Origin: AP-15 sp963724435
GTDB taxonomy: Bacteria > Pseudomonadota > Alphaproteobacteria > ATCC43930 > CGMCC-115725
Direction of reading: 5' to 3'
Length of the DNA: 64,000 bases
Assembly (NCBI GenBank): GCA_963724435.1
Contig: CAVRUN010000001.1
Span: 1,494,400-1,558,399, forward strand
The position numbers and the translations under genes were made by a program. The stretch's first letter is position 1. Every line of letters starts with the position of its first letter. Under the pieces are notes generated by a model that saw only the letters and a program-made list of their open reading frames with translations, was not told where the DNA came from and did not search any database. Below, piece after piece: positions 50,740 through 60,241 of this stretch.

Positions 50740-51534
50740 ATGAACCAGGAATACGAGACGATCCGGGCCGAAGACCGCGGCGACGGGCTCGTTTTGTTAA
50801 CTTTAAACCGCCCTCAGGTGGCGAATGCGCTTAATACCCAGATGGGGTGCGATCTCTTGGCCTTCTTTGACGGGGTCAACTCGGCTCCGGCGCAGGCCCG
50901 GTGTGTCGTGGTTACCGGCGCCGGCGATCGGGCATTTTGCGCGGGCGGAGACCTTAAAGAACGCAACGGCATGACCGACGAGCAGTGGCAAGAACAGCAC
51001 TTGCTGTTCGAGCGCATGATCCGCGCCTTTATAGCCTGCCCGGTACCGGTTATCGGTGCAATTAATGGCGCGGCCTATGCGGGCGGGTGCGAATTGGCAT
51101 TGTGCTGCGACTTTATCTATGCCGCGGAAAATGCGCGTTTTGCACTGACCGAGGTGACTTTGGGCATCATGCCGGGCGCGGGTGGCACTCAAAATCTGCC
51201 ACGAGCGGTCGGCGAACGGCGCGCCAAAGAAATCATCCTGACCGGCCGGCCCTTTGCCGCACAAGAAGCCCACGATTGGGGCATGGTCAATCGGCTGTGC
51301 GCTCCCGCAAGGCTTATCGACGAGGCGTTGGAGACCGGCCGTCGCATTGCCGAGAACGCGCCGATCTCGGTGCGCCAAGCAAAGCACGCGATCCACTACG
51401 GGCTGCAAATGGATTTGGCGAGCGGCATGATGCTCGAAATCGAGGCCTACAACCGTATGGTTCCGACTGAAGACCGTCGCGAAGGCATCTCCTCGTTCAA
51501 CGAAAAACGCAAACCGTACTTCAAGGGTCGCTAA
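50740..51534 (+). CDS. Enoyl-CoA hydratase/isomerase (crotonase family)
   Basis: 264 residues from ATG 50740 after AAGGGA; the longer open frame upstream is Pro-rich, non-family sequence. Oxyanion-hole segments AFCAGGDLKER and GAAYAGGCELALCCD and the active-site Glu residues in GGCELA and LTEVTLGIMPGAGGTQ are all present. The protein is probably a short-chain enoyl-CoA hydratase of fatty- or branched-acid breakdown. MmgE/PrpD lies 110 bases downstream on the same strand, a plausible catabolic pair. Confidence 0.88.
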   Translation: MNQEYETIRAEDRGDGLVLLTLNRPQVANALNTQMGCDLLAFFDGVNSAPAQARCVVVTGAGDRAFCAGGDLKERNGMTDEQWQEQHLLFERMIRAFIACPVPVIGAINGAAYAGGCELALCCDFIYAAENARFALTEVTLGIMPGAGGTQNLPRAVGERRAKEIILTGRPFAAQEAHDWGMVNRLCAPARLIDEALETGRRIAENAPISVRQAKHAIHYGLQMDLASGMMLEIEAYNRMVPTEDRREGISSFNEKRKPYFKGR

Positions 51535-51644
51535 ACCGCTCGTTTTCTCAGTCCCGTGATTGCGATAAGCGCGGCCGCCAACTAACCTTATCCAGAAGGA
51601 TGCGGTTCGGGTGATACCGCACCTTCGACAAGCGGGAGAGCAAG

Positions 51645-53015
51645 ATGGATGGTGACCTAGCAGGCCGCACGCAAACAGCCGATTTGACCCGGATTTTAGC
51701 GGAACGGGCATGCGCCCTCGAGTACCGCGACTTGCCGGAGCCGGTGCGCGAGGTGGCGCGGCAATGCGTGCTCGATTATCTCGGCGTGGCGATTGCCGGC
51801 GCCGATGACCCGCTGGTCGGCATCATCCTCGACGAGATGGCCGAAGCCGGCGGGGCACAGCAGGCGAGTGTCGTCGTCCACCCGTTGCGGCTGCCTGCAT
51901 TAGCGACAGCGCTGGTCAATGGCGCCGCTGGCCACGCGCTCGATTTTGACGACGTCAACATCGCGATGCCAGGTCATCCTTCTGTCCCGATCCTACCCGG
52001 GCTGCTGGCGCTCGCCGAAGCAAAAGCCAGCTCCGGACGCGACGTGCTCACCGCGTTTGTCGCCGGTTACGAGATCGCCTGCCGGGTTGGCGCCGCGCTG
52101 AGCCCCGGCCATTACGATCTCGGGTTTCATTCGACAGCGACGGTCGGCTGCCTCGGTGCGGCCGCAGCCTGCGCCCGGCTGCTCGAGCTCGACCCCGAGA
52201 AAACCGCGACCGCCCTCGGCATTGCCGGGACTCAAGCGGCGGGCCTGAAATCGCAGTTCGGGACGATGTGCAAGCCGTTTCATGCCGGCAAGGCCGCACA
52301 GAACGGGCTGCTGGCGGCGCGGCTAGCGGCGCGCGGGTTTTCGAGCCGCACCGATCTGATCGAGTGCGTGCAGGGCTTTGCCCTGACCCACGGTCCCGAT
52401 TTTTCACCAGCCGCAGCGTTGGCGGAGCCCGCGGGCGGCTTTCACATCCTCAACAACTTGTTCAAATACCACGCCGCTTGTTACTTCACCCATGCGCCGA
52501 TCGAGTGCGCCCGCGAAGTTCGCCGCGAGCACGCGCCGACCCTCGACAATATCGTATCTGTCAGGCTGCGCATCGATGCCAGCACCGATCGGGTGTGCAA
52601 TATCCTCGCCCCGGTCGACGGGTTGCAGAGCAAATTCAGCTTGCGTCAGACTGTGGCGATGGCATTGGCCGGGGTCGACACCGCAAATCTCGGGGCTTAC
52701 AACGAGGCGACCGCGCATGATCCGGCTTTGGTCCGGCTGCGCGAGAAAATCACAATCGATTTTCAGAAAGGATGGCCGCAGACCGTCAGCGAGTTGGAAG
52801 TAGCGTTGGCCGATGGCAGGCGGCTCGCCACGGGGCACGATTCGGGAATTCCTGCCTCCGATATCGTCCAGCAAGGCCGGCGGCTCGCCGACAAATTCGA
52901 CAGCTTGGTTGCGCCGGTGCTCGGCATGCCCCGCACCCGCGAGTTGCGCGAGGCGGTGTCTGACCTCGACGGTCTCGCCGATATCGGCGCCGCGGCGCGG
53001 CTCGCCGCCCGCTGA
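51645..53015 (+). CDS. MmgE/PrpD family protein
   Basis: 456 residues. VARQCVLDYLGVAIAGADDP, NGAAGHALDFDDVN, the GHPSVPILPGLLALAE segment, and TQAAGLKSQFGTMCKPFHAG are signatures of the 2-methylcitrate dehydratase (PrpD) / cis-aconitate decarboxylase fold. True PrpD works in propionate breakdown, but many family members have other or unknown substrates, and no prpB/prpC neighbours are present. Confidence 0.85.
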   Translation: MDGDLAGRTQTADLTRILAERACALEYRDLPEPVREVARQCVLDYLGVAIAGADDPLVGIILDEMAEAGGAQQASVVVHPLRLPALATALVNGAAGHALDFDDVNIAMPGHPSVPILPGLLALAEAKASSGRDVLTAFVAGYEIACRVGAALSPGHYDLGFHSTATVGCLGAAAACARLLELDPEKTATALGIAGTQAAGLKSQFGTMCKPFHAGKAAQNGLLAARLAARGFSSRTDLIECVQGFALTHGPDFSPAAALAEPAGGFHILNNLFKYHAACYFTHAPIECAREVRREHAPTLDNIVSVRLRIDASTDRVCNILAPVDGLQSKFSLRQTVAMALAGVDTANLGAYNEATAHDPALVRLREKITIDFQKGWPQTVSELEVALADGRRLATGHDSGIPASDIVQQGRRLADKFDSLVAPVLGMPRTRELREAVSDLDGLADIGAAARLAAR

Positions 53016-53135
53016 TCTTACCGCGCTAGCGAGAGGCCCGGTCCCGCGTCCGGGGCTTATGATTCGACCGGAAGACGACCCCACCTAATCGCAGTACCAG
53101 GACGACAAATCCCGATAGCGCGGGAAGCGGCGACC

Positions 53136-53561
53136 CTACAGCAGATCGCGCAGCATCGCGACAAGCGGCTTGTCCGCCGGCGGCATCGGATAGTCGGCAA
53201 GCCGCGCCGGCCATACCCAGCTCAGCCGCTGCCCCTCCCGCGCCGTCGGTATCCCCGACCACTTGCGGCAGACATATAGCGGCATCAGCAGGTGGAAATC
53301 GGGATAGGCGTAGGAGGCAAAGGTGAACGGCGCCAGGCAGCTCGCCGTCACATCGATCCCCAGCTCCTCCGTCAATTCACGGATCAGCGCCGCCTCTGGC
53401 GTCTCGCCCGGATCGACCTTGCCGCCCGGGAACTCCCACAAGCCCGCCATCGCTTTACCTTCAGGGCGCTGCGCCAGGAGTACGCGCCCGTCGGCATCGA
53501 CCAGCACAACCGCCGCGACCAGGATCAGCGGCGGCGCTCGATCAACTGCGATAGCTGCCAT
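53136..53561 (-). CDS. mutT: Nudix hydrolase, MutT-like 8-oxo-dGTP diphosphatase
   Basis: 141 residues. The Nudix box reads GGKVDPGETPEAALIRELTE ending in ELGI, with LLAQRPEGKAMAGLWEFPG before it, the MutT pattern. It removes oxidised dGTP (8-oxo-dGTP) from the nucleotide pool to avoid mutation. Its start overlaps the end of argJ by 20 bases, so the two are cotranscribed. Confidence 0.88.
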   Translation of the reverse strand: MAAIAVDRAPPLILVAAVVLVDADGRVLLAQRPEGKAMAGLWEFPGGKVDPGETPEAALIRELTEELGIDVTASCLAPFTFASYAYPDFHLLMPLYVCRKWSGIPTAREGQRLSWVWPARLADYPMPPADKPLVAMLRDLL

Positions 53562-54771
53562 TGATATCGATGTAGCCGTGGGTCAGATCGCAGGTCCACA
53601 CTGTCGCGCTGCCCGACCCGATGCCGAGGTCGACAGCGATGTGAATTTCTCGACCAGCCATGTGGGCGGCGACCGGCGCCTCGTCATAGCTAGGCACTGG
53701 TCCGCCCTCGGCAGCGATCCTGAGGCCGCCGACCGAGATCGACAACCGGTCACGATCGGCCTTTTCACCAGCGCGGCCGACCGCCATAACAATGCGGCCC
53801 CAATTGGCGTCGCCGGCGGCGAGCGCTGTTTTGACCAGCGGCGAATTGCCGATCGTCAGCCCGATACGCCGCGCCGCCCGGTCGCTCTCGGCGCCGCTGA
53901 CCGCGATCGTGACGAATTTCTGGGCGCCCTCGCCGTCGCGGGCGATCTGCTGCGCAAGGCTGGTCATCACCGTCCGCAGTGCGGCGCGGAACCCGTCGAG
54001 ACGCGGGTCTCCAGGGCTGGCAACGGCAGCGTGACGCGCTTGGCCAGTCGCGCACAGCAGCACCGTGTCGCTGGTTGAGGTGTCGCCGTCGACCGTGACC
54101 GAGTTGAACGACGGCTCATTCGCCTCGACCAGCAGCGGCTGCGATACCGCCGATGGCAGGTTCGCATCGGTAAACAGAAAGGCGAGCATCGTCGCCATGT
54201 CGGGGGCTATCATCCCCGAGCCCTTGCAGAAGCCGTTTATCTGCACGGGAACGCCGTCGATTTCAGTGGCTGCGGTCGCGCCTTTGGGGAAGGTATCGGT
54301 AGTCATGATCGCGCGTGCCGCTGCTTCCCAGCCCGCAGTGTCGAGCCGCGCCGCGACGGTCGGCAGCACCGGGCCGATGCGGTCGGCGGGCGGCGGCTCG
54401 CCGATTACGCCGGTCGAGGCGATGTAGACCTCGCGCGGGTCGCAGGTGAAGAGCCGCGCCGCGGCATCGGCAGTGCTCTCAACCACAGAGCGACCGGCGC
54501 GGCCGGTAAACACGTTGGCGTTGCCGGAATTAACGACGATCGACCGCACAAGGCCGCGCGGCAGGCATTCGCGGCACCAGATTACCGGCTGGCCCGGCAT
54601 CGCCGATTGGGTGAAGACGCCGGCAACCGTGCTCCCCGGCGCAAGCTCGGCCAGCATCAAATCGTTCCGGCCGGCATAACGGATTGCTGCCGCATATGCC
54701 GCAAGACGGACTCCGGCAATTGGGGATAACACCGGGAATCCGACGGGTGCCAGCGGTGAAACCGCACTCAT
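53542..54771 (-). CDS. argJ: Bifunctional ornithine acetyltransferase / N-acetylglutamate synthase
   Basis: 409 residues. VNSGNANVFTGRAG, the self-cleavage/active-site segment CKGSGMIAPDMATMLAF with the Thr nucleophile in MATML, and NSVTVDGDTSTSDTV are all diagnostic of ArgJ. The precursor cuts itself before this Thr into alpha and beta chains. It recycles the acetyl group in arginine biosynthesis. Gene order with mutT downstream and a parvulin gene upstream is common in alphaproteobacteria near secA. Confidence 0.96.
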   Translation of the reverse strand: MSAVSPLAPVGFPVLSPIAGVRLAAYAAAIRYAGRNDLMLAELAPGSTVAGVFTQSAMPGQPVIWCRECLPRGLVRSIVVNSGNANVFTGRAGRSVVESTADAAARLFTCDPREVYIASTGVIGEPPPADRIGPVLPTVAARLDTAGWEAAARAIMTTDTFPKGATAATEIDGVPVQINGFCKGSGMIAPDMATMLAFLFTDANLPSAVSQPLLVEANEPSFNSVTVDGDTSTSDTVLLCATGQARHAAVASPGDPRLDGFRAALRTVMTSLAQQIARDGEGAQKFVTIAVSGAESDRAARRIGLTIGNSPLVKTALAAGDANWGRIVMAVGRAGEKADRDRLSISVGGLRIAAEGGPVPSYDEAPVAAHMAGREIHIAVDLGIGSGSATVWTCDLTHGYIDINGSYRS

Positions 54772-54803
54772 TTATTCCTGCCCTTGTAAAGACGTCGGGG
54801 AAA

Positions 54804-55700
54804 CTATTTGGCCGCGGCCAGCGGTTTGCCATCCAGGCCGAATTCTTCAACTTTGGCCTCGCTCCGCAACGCTTTCACCTTGGCCTCGACAATGTCGCGC
54901 GCCAGCATGTGACTGACCTGCTCACGCGCCTCGGCAAAGGTCGGCGGCTGTTTGACCCGATGATCCACAACCAGAATTACATGCCAACCGAACTCGGTTT
55001 TGACCGGAGTTCTTGTATATTGTCCCGGCTGTAATGCAAACGCAGCGGCGGTGAACGCCGGGACCATATCCTCCTTGCCAAAATAACCCAAATCGCCGCC
55101 CGACGCCGCTCCGGGATCGGTCGGATATTTCTTGGCGAGGGCCGCGAAGTCAGCCCCCTTGTTGAGCTGATCGATGATCGAAACCGCCTCTGCCTCGGTT
55201 TTGACCAGGATATGGCGAGCATGAACCTCTTCACCTGCAGCCTGCTGTTTTAGGAACTTTTGGTACTCCGCTTTTAGCTTATCTTCGGTTTCCGCGCCCT
55301 TGAGCATCTGCTCAAGATAGGCCTGCTGGATCAGGCGGTCTTCCAACAGCTTCAGCCGACGCTGGACCTCGGGGTTTTGATCGAGATGTTCCTTGCGCCC
55401 CGCTTCGGTAATCAGCGACCCATCGATCATTCGGTCGAGCAACATCGGATAGATTTGTGCTAGCGGCATTTTCTGCGCTTGTGGCGGCAGGCTTTGCTGG
55501 GCCGCCTCGACATCGGAAAGGTGAAACTCGGTGCCATTAACGCGGGCCACCACCGGATTTCCGGGCGGCAGGCCAGCAGTCGGGACAGGAGCGGGCGAAG
55601 GGCGCGCCGCCACCGGGTCGGCGGCTTGTGTTGCCTGGACCGCGGAGCCGCAAGCGAATGCCGCAGCCGACACCCCGATGAGCACAGAACGGAACAACAT
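54804..55700 (-). CDS. Periplasmic peptidyl-prolyl isomerase (parvulin/PrsA-SurA-like)
   Basis: 298 residues. An N-terminal signal peptide (FRSVLIGVSAAAFACGSAVQ, then ATQA) is followed by a helical SurA-N-like part and the parvulin domain (~145-240): EVHARHILVKTEAEA, GGDLGYFGKEDMVPAFTAAA, and FGWHVILVVD. It catalyses cis-trans proline isomerisation during outer-membrane and periplasmic protein folding. It is divergent from secA, with a 220-base shared promoter region. Confidence 0.9.
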   Translation of the reverse strand: MLFRSVLIGVSAAAFACGSAVQATQAADPVAARPSPAPVPTAGLPPGNPVVARVNGTEFHLSDVEAAQQSLPPQAQKMPLAQIYPMLLDRMIDGSLITEAGRKEHLDQNPEVQRRLKLLEDRLIQQAYLEQMLKGAETEDKLKAEYQKFLKQQAAGEEVHARHILVKTEAEAVSIIDQLNKGADFAALAKKYPTDPGAASGGDLGYFGKEDMVPAFTAAAFALQPGQYTRTPVKTEFGWHVILVVDHRVKQPPTFAEAREQVSHMLARDIVEAKVKALRSEAKVEEFGLDGKPLAAAK

Positions 55701-55920
55701 CTAAGATCCTCGGCAGGAAACGGCCGCGGGGTCCTTGCGGCTCGATCCGACATCAATGCATGATCGGGTTCGCGGCGACAAGCGAAGCGATCGACGGCCA
55801 TTTTCATCAGCCATCAGCCGCGAGGCGTTGCCGAATTGACAGCAACAGCCCGGCGACCTATGTGTCGCTGGTCGCCGTGCGAATACATTCCCCCTGCCAT
55901 AACCGTTTTCCGAGGCTGCC

Positions 55921-58635
55921 ATGTTCGGTGCCTTAGCCCGGCGGCTGTTCGGCTCCGCCAACGATCGCTACGTCAAGAGCCTCGAGTCCATCGTCTCCGC
56001 GATAAACGAGATGGAGCCTCAGCTCGTTGCGTTGTCGGATGACGAACTGTGTGAACGCACGGCTCAATTCCGGCAGCAACTCGCGGATGGGGCGGAGCTC
56101 GACGATCTGCTGCCCGATGCCTTCGCGACGGTGCGCGAGGCGGCTAAGCGCACGCTGGGTCAGCGCCACTTCGACGTGCAACTGATGGGCGGCGTCGTCC
56201 TGCATCGCGGCATGATTGCCGAAATGAAGACGGGTGAGGGTAAAACCCTGGTCGCGACGCTGCCGGTCTACCTCAACGCCCTCGCAGGCAACGGCGTTCA
56301 CGTCGTTACCGTCAACGATTACCTCGCTCACCGCGATGCCGAGTGGATGGGCCAAATCTATCGCTTTCTTGGACTAACGGTCGGCTGCATCGTCCACGAT
56401 CTCGATGATGCGCAGCGCCGTGAAGCCTATATGGCCGATGTCACCTACGGCACCAACAACGAGCTCGGCTTCGATTATCTTCGCGACAACATGAAGTTTC
56501 GCCTGGAGGACATGGTCCACCGGCCATTTCATTACGCGATTGTCGATGAGGTCGATTCGATCCTGATCGACGAGGCCCGCACCCCGCTGATCATTTCCGG
56601 CCCGACCGAAGACAATTCCGAACTCTATCTCCAAGTCGACAAGCTGATCCCGTCGCTCGAACCCGAAGATTACGAAAAGGACGAAAAGCAGCGCACGGTT
56701 GTCCTGACCGAATCGGGAGTCGAAAAGATCGAGGCGTTGCTGCGCCGATCCGGGCTGATGACGGCAGGAACGCTCTACGACATCCACAACGTTTCGTTGG
56801 TGCATCACGTCAACCAAGCGCTGCGAGCGCACAAATTATTCGCGCGCGACACCGATTACATCGTCAAGGACGACAAGATCGTCATCATCGACGAGTTCAC
56901 TGGCCGAATGATGGAGGGTCGGCGCTACTCCGAGGGGCTGCATCAGGCGCTCGAGGCCAAAGAAGGCGTCACCGTCCAGAATGAAAACCAGACGCTCGCC
57001 TCGATCACTTTCCAGAATTATTTCCGGCTCTACCCCAAGCTTGCCGGCATGACTGGCACCGCCATGACCGAATCGCAGGAATTCGGCGACATCTACAAGC
57101 TCGAAGTCATTGAGATCCCAACTAACGAGCCAGTCCGTCGCGACGATACCGACGACGAAGTCTACCGTACGGCACGCGAAAAATACGACGCAATCCTACA
57201 GCACGTGCTCGAGTGCCGCGAGCGGCAGCAGCCGGTGCTGGTCGGAACCGTCAGCATCGAGAAATCCGAGGCGCTGGCAACGCTCTTTAAGAAAAACAAG
57301 GTACCGCACAACGTGCTGAACGCGCGCTACCACGAGCAAGAAGCGCAGATCATTGCTCAGGCGGGCCGGCCGGGTGCGGTTACGATCGCGACCAATATGG
57401 CCGGGCGCGGCACCGACATTCAGCTCGGCGGCAATCTCGAAATGCGGTTGCGCACCGATCTTGCGACGGTGCAAGACCCGGCTGAACGCGAGCGGCGGGC
57501 AGCCGCTATCCGCGCTGAAATCGAAACCGCACATGAAGCGGTTGTGCAGGCCGGCGGGCTATTTGTCGTCGGCAGCGAGCGCCACGAGAGCCGCCGGATC
57601 GACAATCAGCTACGGGGCCGCTCCGGGCGACAAGGCGACCCCGGCGCTTCGAAATTTTTCGTCTCGCTTGAAGACGATTTGATGCGAATCTTCGGCTCCG
57701 ATCGGATGGATTCGATGCTGCAACGCCTCGGGCTCAAAGAAGGCGAAGCGATCATCCATCCTTGGGTCAACAAGGCTCTCGCCAAGGCTCAGCAAAAGGT
57801 CGAAGCGCGTAATTACGACATCCGCAAGAACCTGCTGAAATATGACGACGTCATGAACGACCAGCGCAAGGTCGTTTATGAACAGCGCCGCGAGATCATG
57901 GATTCTCGCGATATCGCGATAACGATTGCCGATATGCGCAATGAGACGATCGACGAGATCGTGGCGACCGCGATCCCAGACAACGCGCTGCCCGAGCAAT
58001 GGGATGTGGCGGGTTTGCATGCCGAATGCTTACGGCTGCTCGCGGTGGATTTGGCGCTCGCCGAGTGGGCCAAGGAAGATGGTATCAGCGCCGACGAGGT
58101 GCGTGAGCGCATCATGGCGGCGGCGGACCGGAAGATGGCGGAGAAAACCGCTAACTGCGGTCCCGAATTAATGCGCATGGCCGAGAAAAGCTTGTTGCTG
58201 CAATTACTTGATCAGATCTGGAAAGATCATCTGCTGTCGCTCGACCATTTGCGTCAGGGCATCTACCTGCGCGGCTATGGGCAGCGTGATCCGCTCAACG
58301 AATACAAGCGCGAGGCTTTCGAACTTTTCGGCGCGATGCTGGTCAGCCTGCGTCAGCAGGTCACATCGGTGCTTTCGCATGTCGAGCTTCGCGTCCCGCA
58401 ACCCGCTTTCGCGGAAGCGATGGCAGAACCTGAAGAGGTGATGGCTGAGGCGGGTGGAGGCGGGAGATTCGGCCCCGCCCGATCGCGAAGCGCGCGCCGA
58501 GCCGGCTTAGGCGATGGCGCCGGCGAACCGCTCCGGGCGGCCAGTCCACGTGCGCCGTGGGCCGGAACCCCACGCAACGCCCCCTGCCCTTGCGGCTCGG
58601 GGCGTAAATTCAAGCACTGCCACGGTCGGGTCTAA
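55921..58635 (+). CDS. secA: Preprotein translocase ATPase SecA
   Basis: 904 residues, full length. Walker A MKTGEGKT, the DEVDSILIDEARTPLIISG region of NBD1, ATNMAGRGTDIQLGGN of NBD2 and the C-terminal metal-binding CPCGSGRKFKHCHG are present. This motor drives unfolded preproteins through SecYEG. A Gly/Ala/Arg-rich linker precedes the zinc tail. tRNA-Lys follows 54 bases downstream. Confidence 0.98.
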   Translation: MFGALARRLFGSANDRYVKSLESIVSAINEMEPQLVALSDDELCERTAQFRQQLADGAELDDLLPDAFATVREAAKRTLGQRHFDVQLMGGVVLHRGMIAEMKTGEGKTLVATLPVYLNALAGNGVHVVTVNDYLAHRDAEWMGQIYRFLGLTVGCIVHDLDDAQRREAYMADVTYGTNNELGFDYLRDNMKFRLEDMVHRPFHYAIVDEVDSILIDEARTPLIISGPTEDNSELYLQVDKLIPSLEPEDYEKDEKQRTVVLTESGVEKIEALLRRSGLMTAGTLYDIHNVSLVHHVNQALRAHKLFARDTDYIVKDDKIVIIDEFTGRMMEGRRYSEGLHQALEAKEGVTVQNENQTLASITFQNYFRLYPKLAGMTGTAMTESQEFGDIYKLEVIEIPTNEPVRRDDTDDEVYRTAREKYDAILQHVLECRERQQPVLVGTVSIEKSEALATLFKKNKVPHNVLNARYHEQEAQIIAQAGRPGAVTIATNMAGRGTDIQLGGNLEMRLRTDLATVQDPAERERRAAAIRAEIETAHEAVVQAGGLFVVGSERHESRRIDNQLRGRSGRQGDPGASKFFVSLEDDLMRIFGSDRMDSMLQRLGLKEGEAIIHPWVNKALAKAQQKVEARNYDIRKNLLKYDDVMNDQRKVVYEQRREIMDSRDIAITIADMRNETIDEIVATAIPDNALPEQWDVAGLHAECLRLLAVDLALAEWAKEDGISADEVRERIMAAADRKMAEKTANCGPELMRMAEKSLLLQLLDQIWKDHLLSLDHLRQGIYLRGYGQRDPLNEYKREAFELFGAMLVSLRQQVTSVLSHVELRVPQPAFAEAMAEPEEVMAEAGGGGRFGPARSRSARRAGLGDGAGEPLRAASPRAPWAGTPRNAPCPCGSGRKFKHCHGRV

Positions 58636-58689
58636 CAGGGAACGCCGCCTCGACAACCAACCCCGGCTTTGCTAAACCACCCGGGCGGT

Positions 58690-58765
<76 letters not shown>

Positions 58766-58895
58766 TAAAATCAGTTACTTAGTGATCGGACAGCCTCTCG
58801 CCAATCGGCGTGGGTAACACTACGGGTAACAGCGCCGCCGTCTCCGTCCTTCGGTGACAGTAGCGGCCAGCTCGGTAGATAACCGCACTTAGCCT
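58766..58895 (-). pseudogene. C-terminal gene remnant beside tRNA-Lys
   Basis: On the minus strand a frame ending at a TGA near 58772 reads GDGGAVTRSVTHADWREAVR then SLSN, which looks like a natural protein end, with SWPLLSPKDG before it. Upstream in the same frame there are stops within ~35 codons and no start. It may be the tail of a gene lost when something integrated at the tRNA; no family is assigned. Confidence 0.35.
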
Positions 58896-58901
58896 CATAT
58901 C

Positions 58902-59110
58902 GTGATCACCGAGATCGACATCTGGCGCGCCGCTTAGCTGATGCTCCGCGGGTACGGCGACATGGCCCAGGGGGAAAGCATCAGGCGGATGATGAACTCT
59001 CGGCGGCCGCTGACTTCGCGCGCGTGGCGATCTGGCTTCGTATCATCGAGGCGATTGATCGATTGATCAGCTTGCGAACACAAAGCCGCCGGGGCCCTAC
59101 GGCCTGCTGC
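58902..59110 (+). pseudogene. Relic of a small alphaproteobacterial protein
   Basis: GTG at 58902 starts ITEIDIWRAA, then an in-frame TAG (58935-58937), then LMLRGYGDMAQGESI. From about 58985 the sequence continues in another frame: ADDELSAAADFARVAIWLRI, IEAIDRL. The combined pattern (IWRAAxLMxxxYGxxAxxE…ADxLxxxGDxxxxxxWxRIxxAIxxL) matches a small family common in alphaproteobacteria that I cannot name with certainty. One stop and one frameshift make it a pseudogene. Confidence 0.5.
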
Positions 59111-59123
59111 TGCAGCGATCGCG

Positions 59124-59849
59124 CTACGGCGCCTGCAGTGCGCCGCCGTCGACGACAATGGTCTCGCCGGTGCTAAAGCCGGTCTTCATCAGATACAGAT
59201 AGGCTTCGGCGATATCCTCAGGGTTGCCAACCCGGCCAACCGGCAGACGTGCGCCGATGCGTTCGAACATTGCCAACCTCTCGGCTTCCGGTAAGCGGTG
59301 CCAGAGCTCGGTGTCAACCGCACCAGCGCAGACCCCGTTGACCCTGAGTGGCCGCAATTCAGCGGCAAAGCTCTTCACCATACCCTCGATGCCGCCGAGC
59401 ACGCCGGCGTAGATGCCGCGACCCGGCGACGCGCGCTGGCCGGCGAGGCCGGAAACCAGCGTGATCGAGCCCGATTTGCTGATATGCGGATAGGCCGCGC
59501 GGACGGCGTTGAACTGACCCCAGAACCGCACCTCGAATGCCGAGCGCGCCTCGTCGTCGGTCAGGTCCATGATCGGTTTGTTCAACAGCGGATCACCAAC
59601 CGTTACCGCCAAGTGATCGAACGGGCCGAGGCCGGCGAAAAACCGATCGAGCATCGGTTTGTTGGTGACGTCGACGCATTCGCCGCTTGCGCGGTTGCCG
59701 AGCCGATCGAGCGCACCCCGCAATTTCTCGGCCGAGTGCGAGGCGATTGTGACCCGTGCACCTTCGGCTATAGCCGCCTTGGCAGTTGCAAACCCAAAGC
59801 CCGACGTGCCGCCGAGGACGACCACATGCTGACCTGCGATAGAGGGCAT
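59124..59849 (-). CDS. Short-chain dehydrogenase/reductase family protein
   Basis: 241 residues. The Rossmann glycine motif LGGTSGFGFATA, the NNAG-equivalent region, and the Ser in GSITLVSGLAG are present. The catalytic Tyr lies in GRGIYAGVLGGIEGMVKSFA, but the position four residues later is Leu, not Lys, so the YxxxK motif is broken. Other SDR subfamilies also lack this Lys, so it may be a divergent or non-classical member. The C-terminal IAEAYLYLMKTGFSTGETIV, VDGGA is typical. Confidence 0.82.
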   Translation of the reverse strand: MPSIAGQHVVVLGGTSGFGFATAKAAIAEGARVTIASHSAEKLRGALDRLGNRASGECVDVTNKPMLDRFFAGLGPFDHLAVTVGDPLLNKPIMDLTDDEARSAFEVRFWGQFNAVRAAYPHISKSGSITLVSGLAGQRASPGRGIYAGVLGGIEGMVKSFAAELRPLRVNGVCAGAVDTELWHRLPEAERLAMFERIGARLPVGRVGNPEDIAEAYLYLMKTGFSTGETIVVDGGALQAP

Positions 59850-59961
59850 TTATGCACCTCTCGGAATCCAAAGCTGACAATCATCTCAAGCTCACGGCCG
59901 AGAAGCTCGGTGTCAACGGCCTTAATTCTGGAGGGCGCGCCCGCGGCTGCCGGATCTCCAG

Positions 59962-60132
59962 CTAATGCATGCCGCCGCGATCGTCACTCTCGTCTTGCGA
60001 GTGGATCGAGTCCGGTACCCGGATTGGCGCCGGGGTTGTCGGAGCACAGCCGGCCAGCACCAGCATAACGAGTGGGGGGATAGCCGCTCTGCGCGCCCTC
60101 TCGGCAGATATCCGTGTCGGTGCGAAAAACAC
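59962..60132 (-). CDS. Possible small lipoprotein, 56 residues
   Basis: A GTG start at 60132 gives FFAPTRISAERARRAAIPPL, then VMLVLAGC, a lipobox with Cys, followed by a Pro/Asp-rich short tail ending GGMH. The arrangement (basic residues, hydrophobic stretch, LAGC) is a classic lipoprotein signal, but no good ribosome site is seen. The remaining 59850-60241 sequence shows no other gene. Confidence 0.35.
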   Translation of the reverse strand: MFFAPTRISAERARRAAIPPLVMLVLAGCAPTTPAPIRVPDSIHSQDESDDRGGMH

Positions 60133-60241
60133 AGGGCGGCCTAGATGCCGAGCAGGTTTGTTTTCCCTTATGCCGTCTGTCCCCGGGGATCGGGAAATCG
60201 AGCAACGCGATCGCGGTACTCCGCGCTAAGCTGACGTGTGA

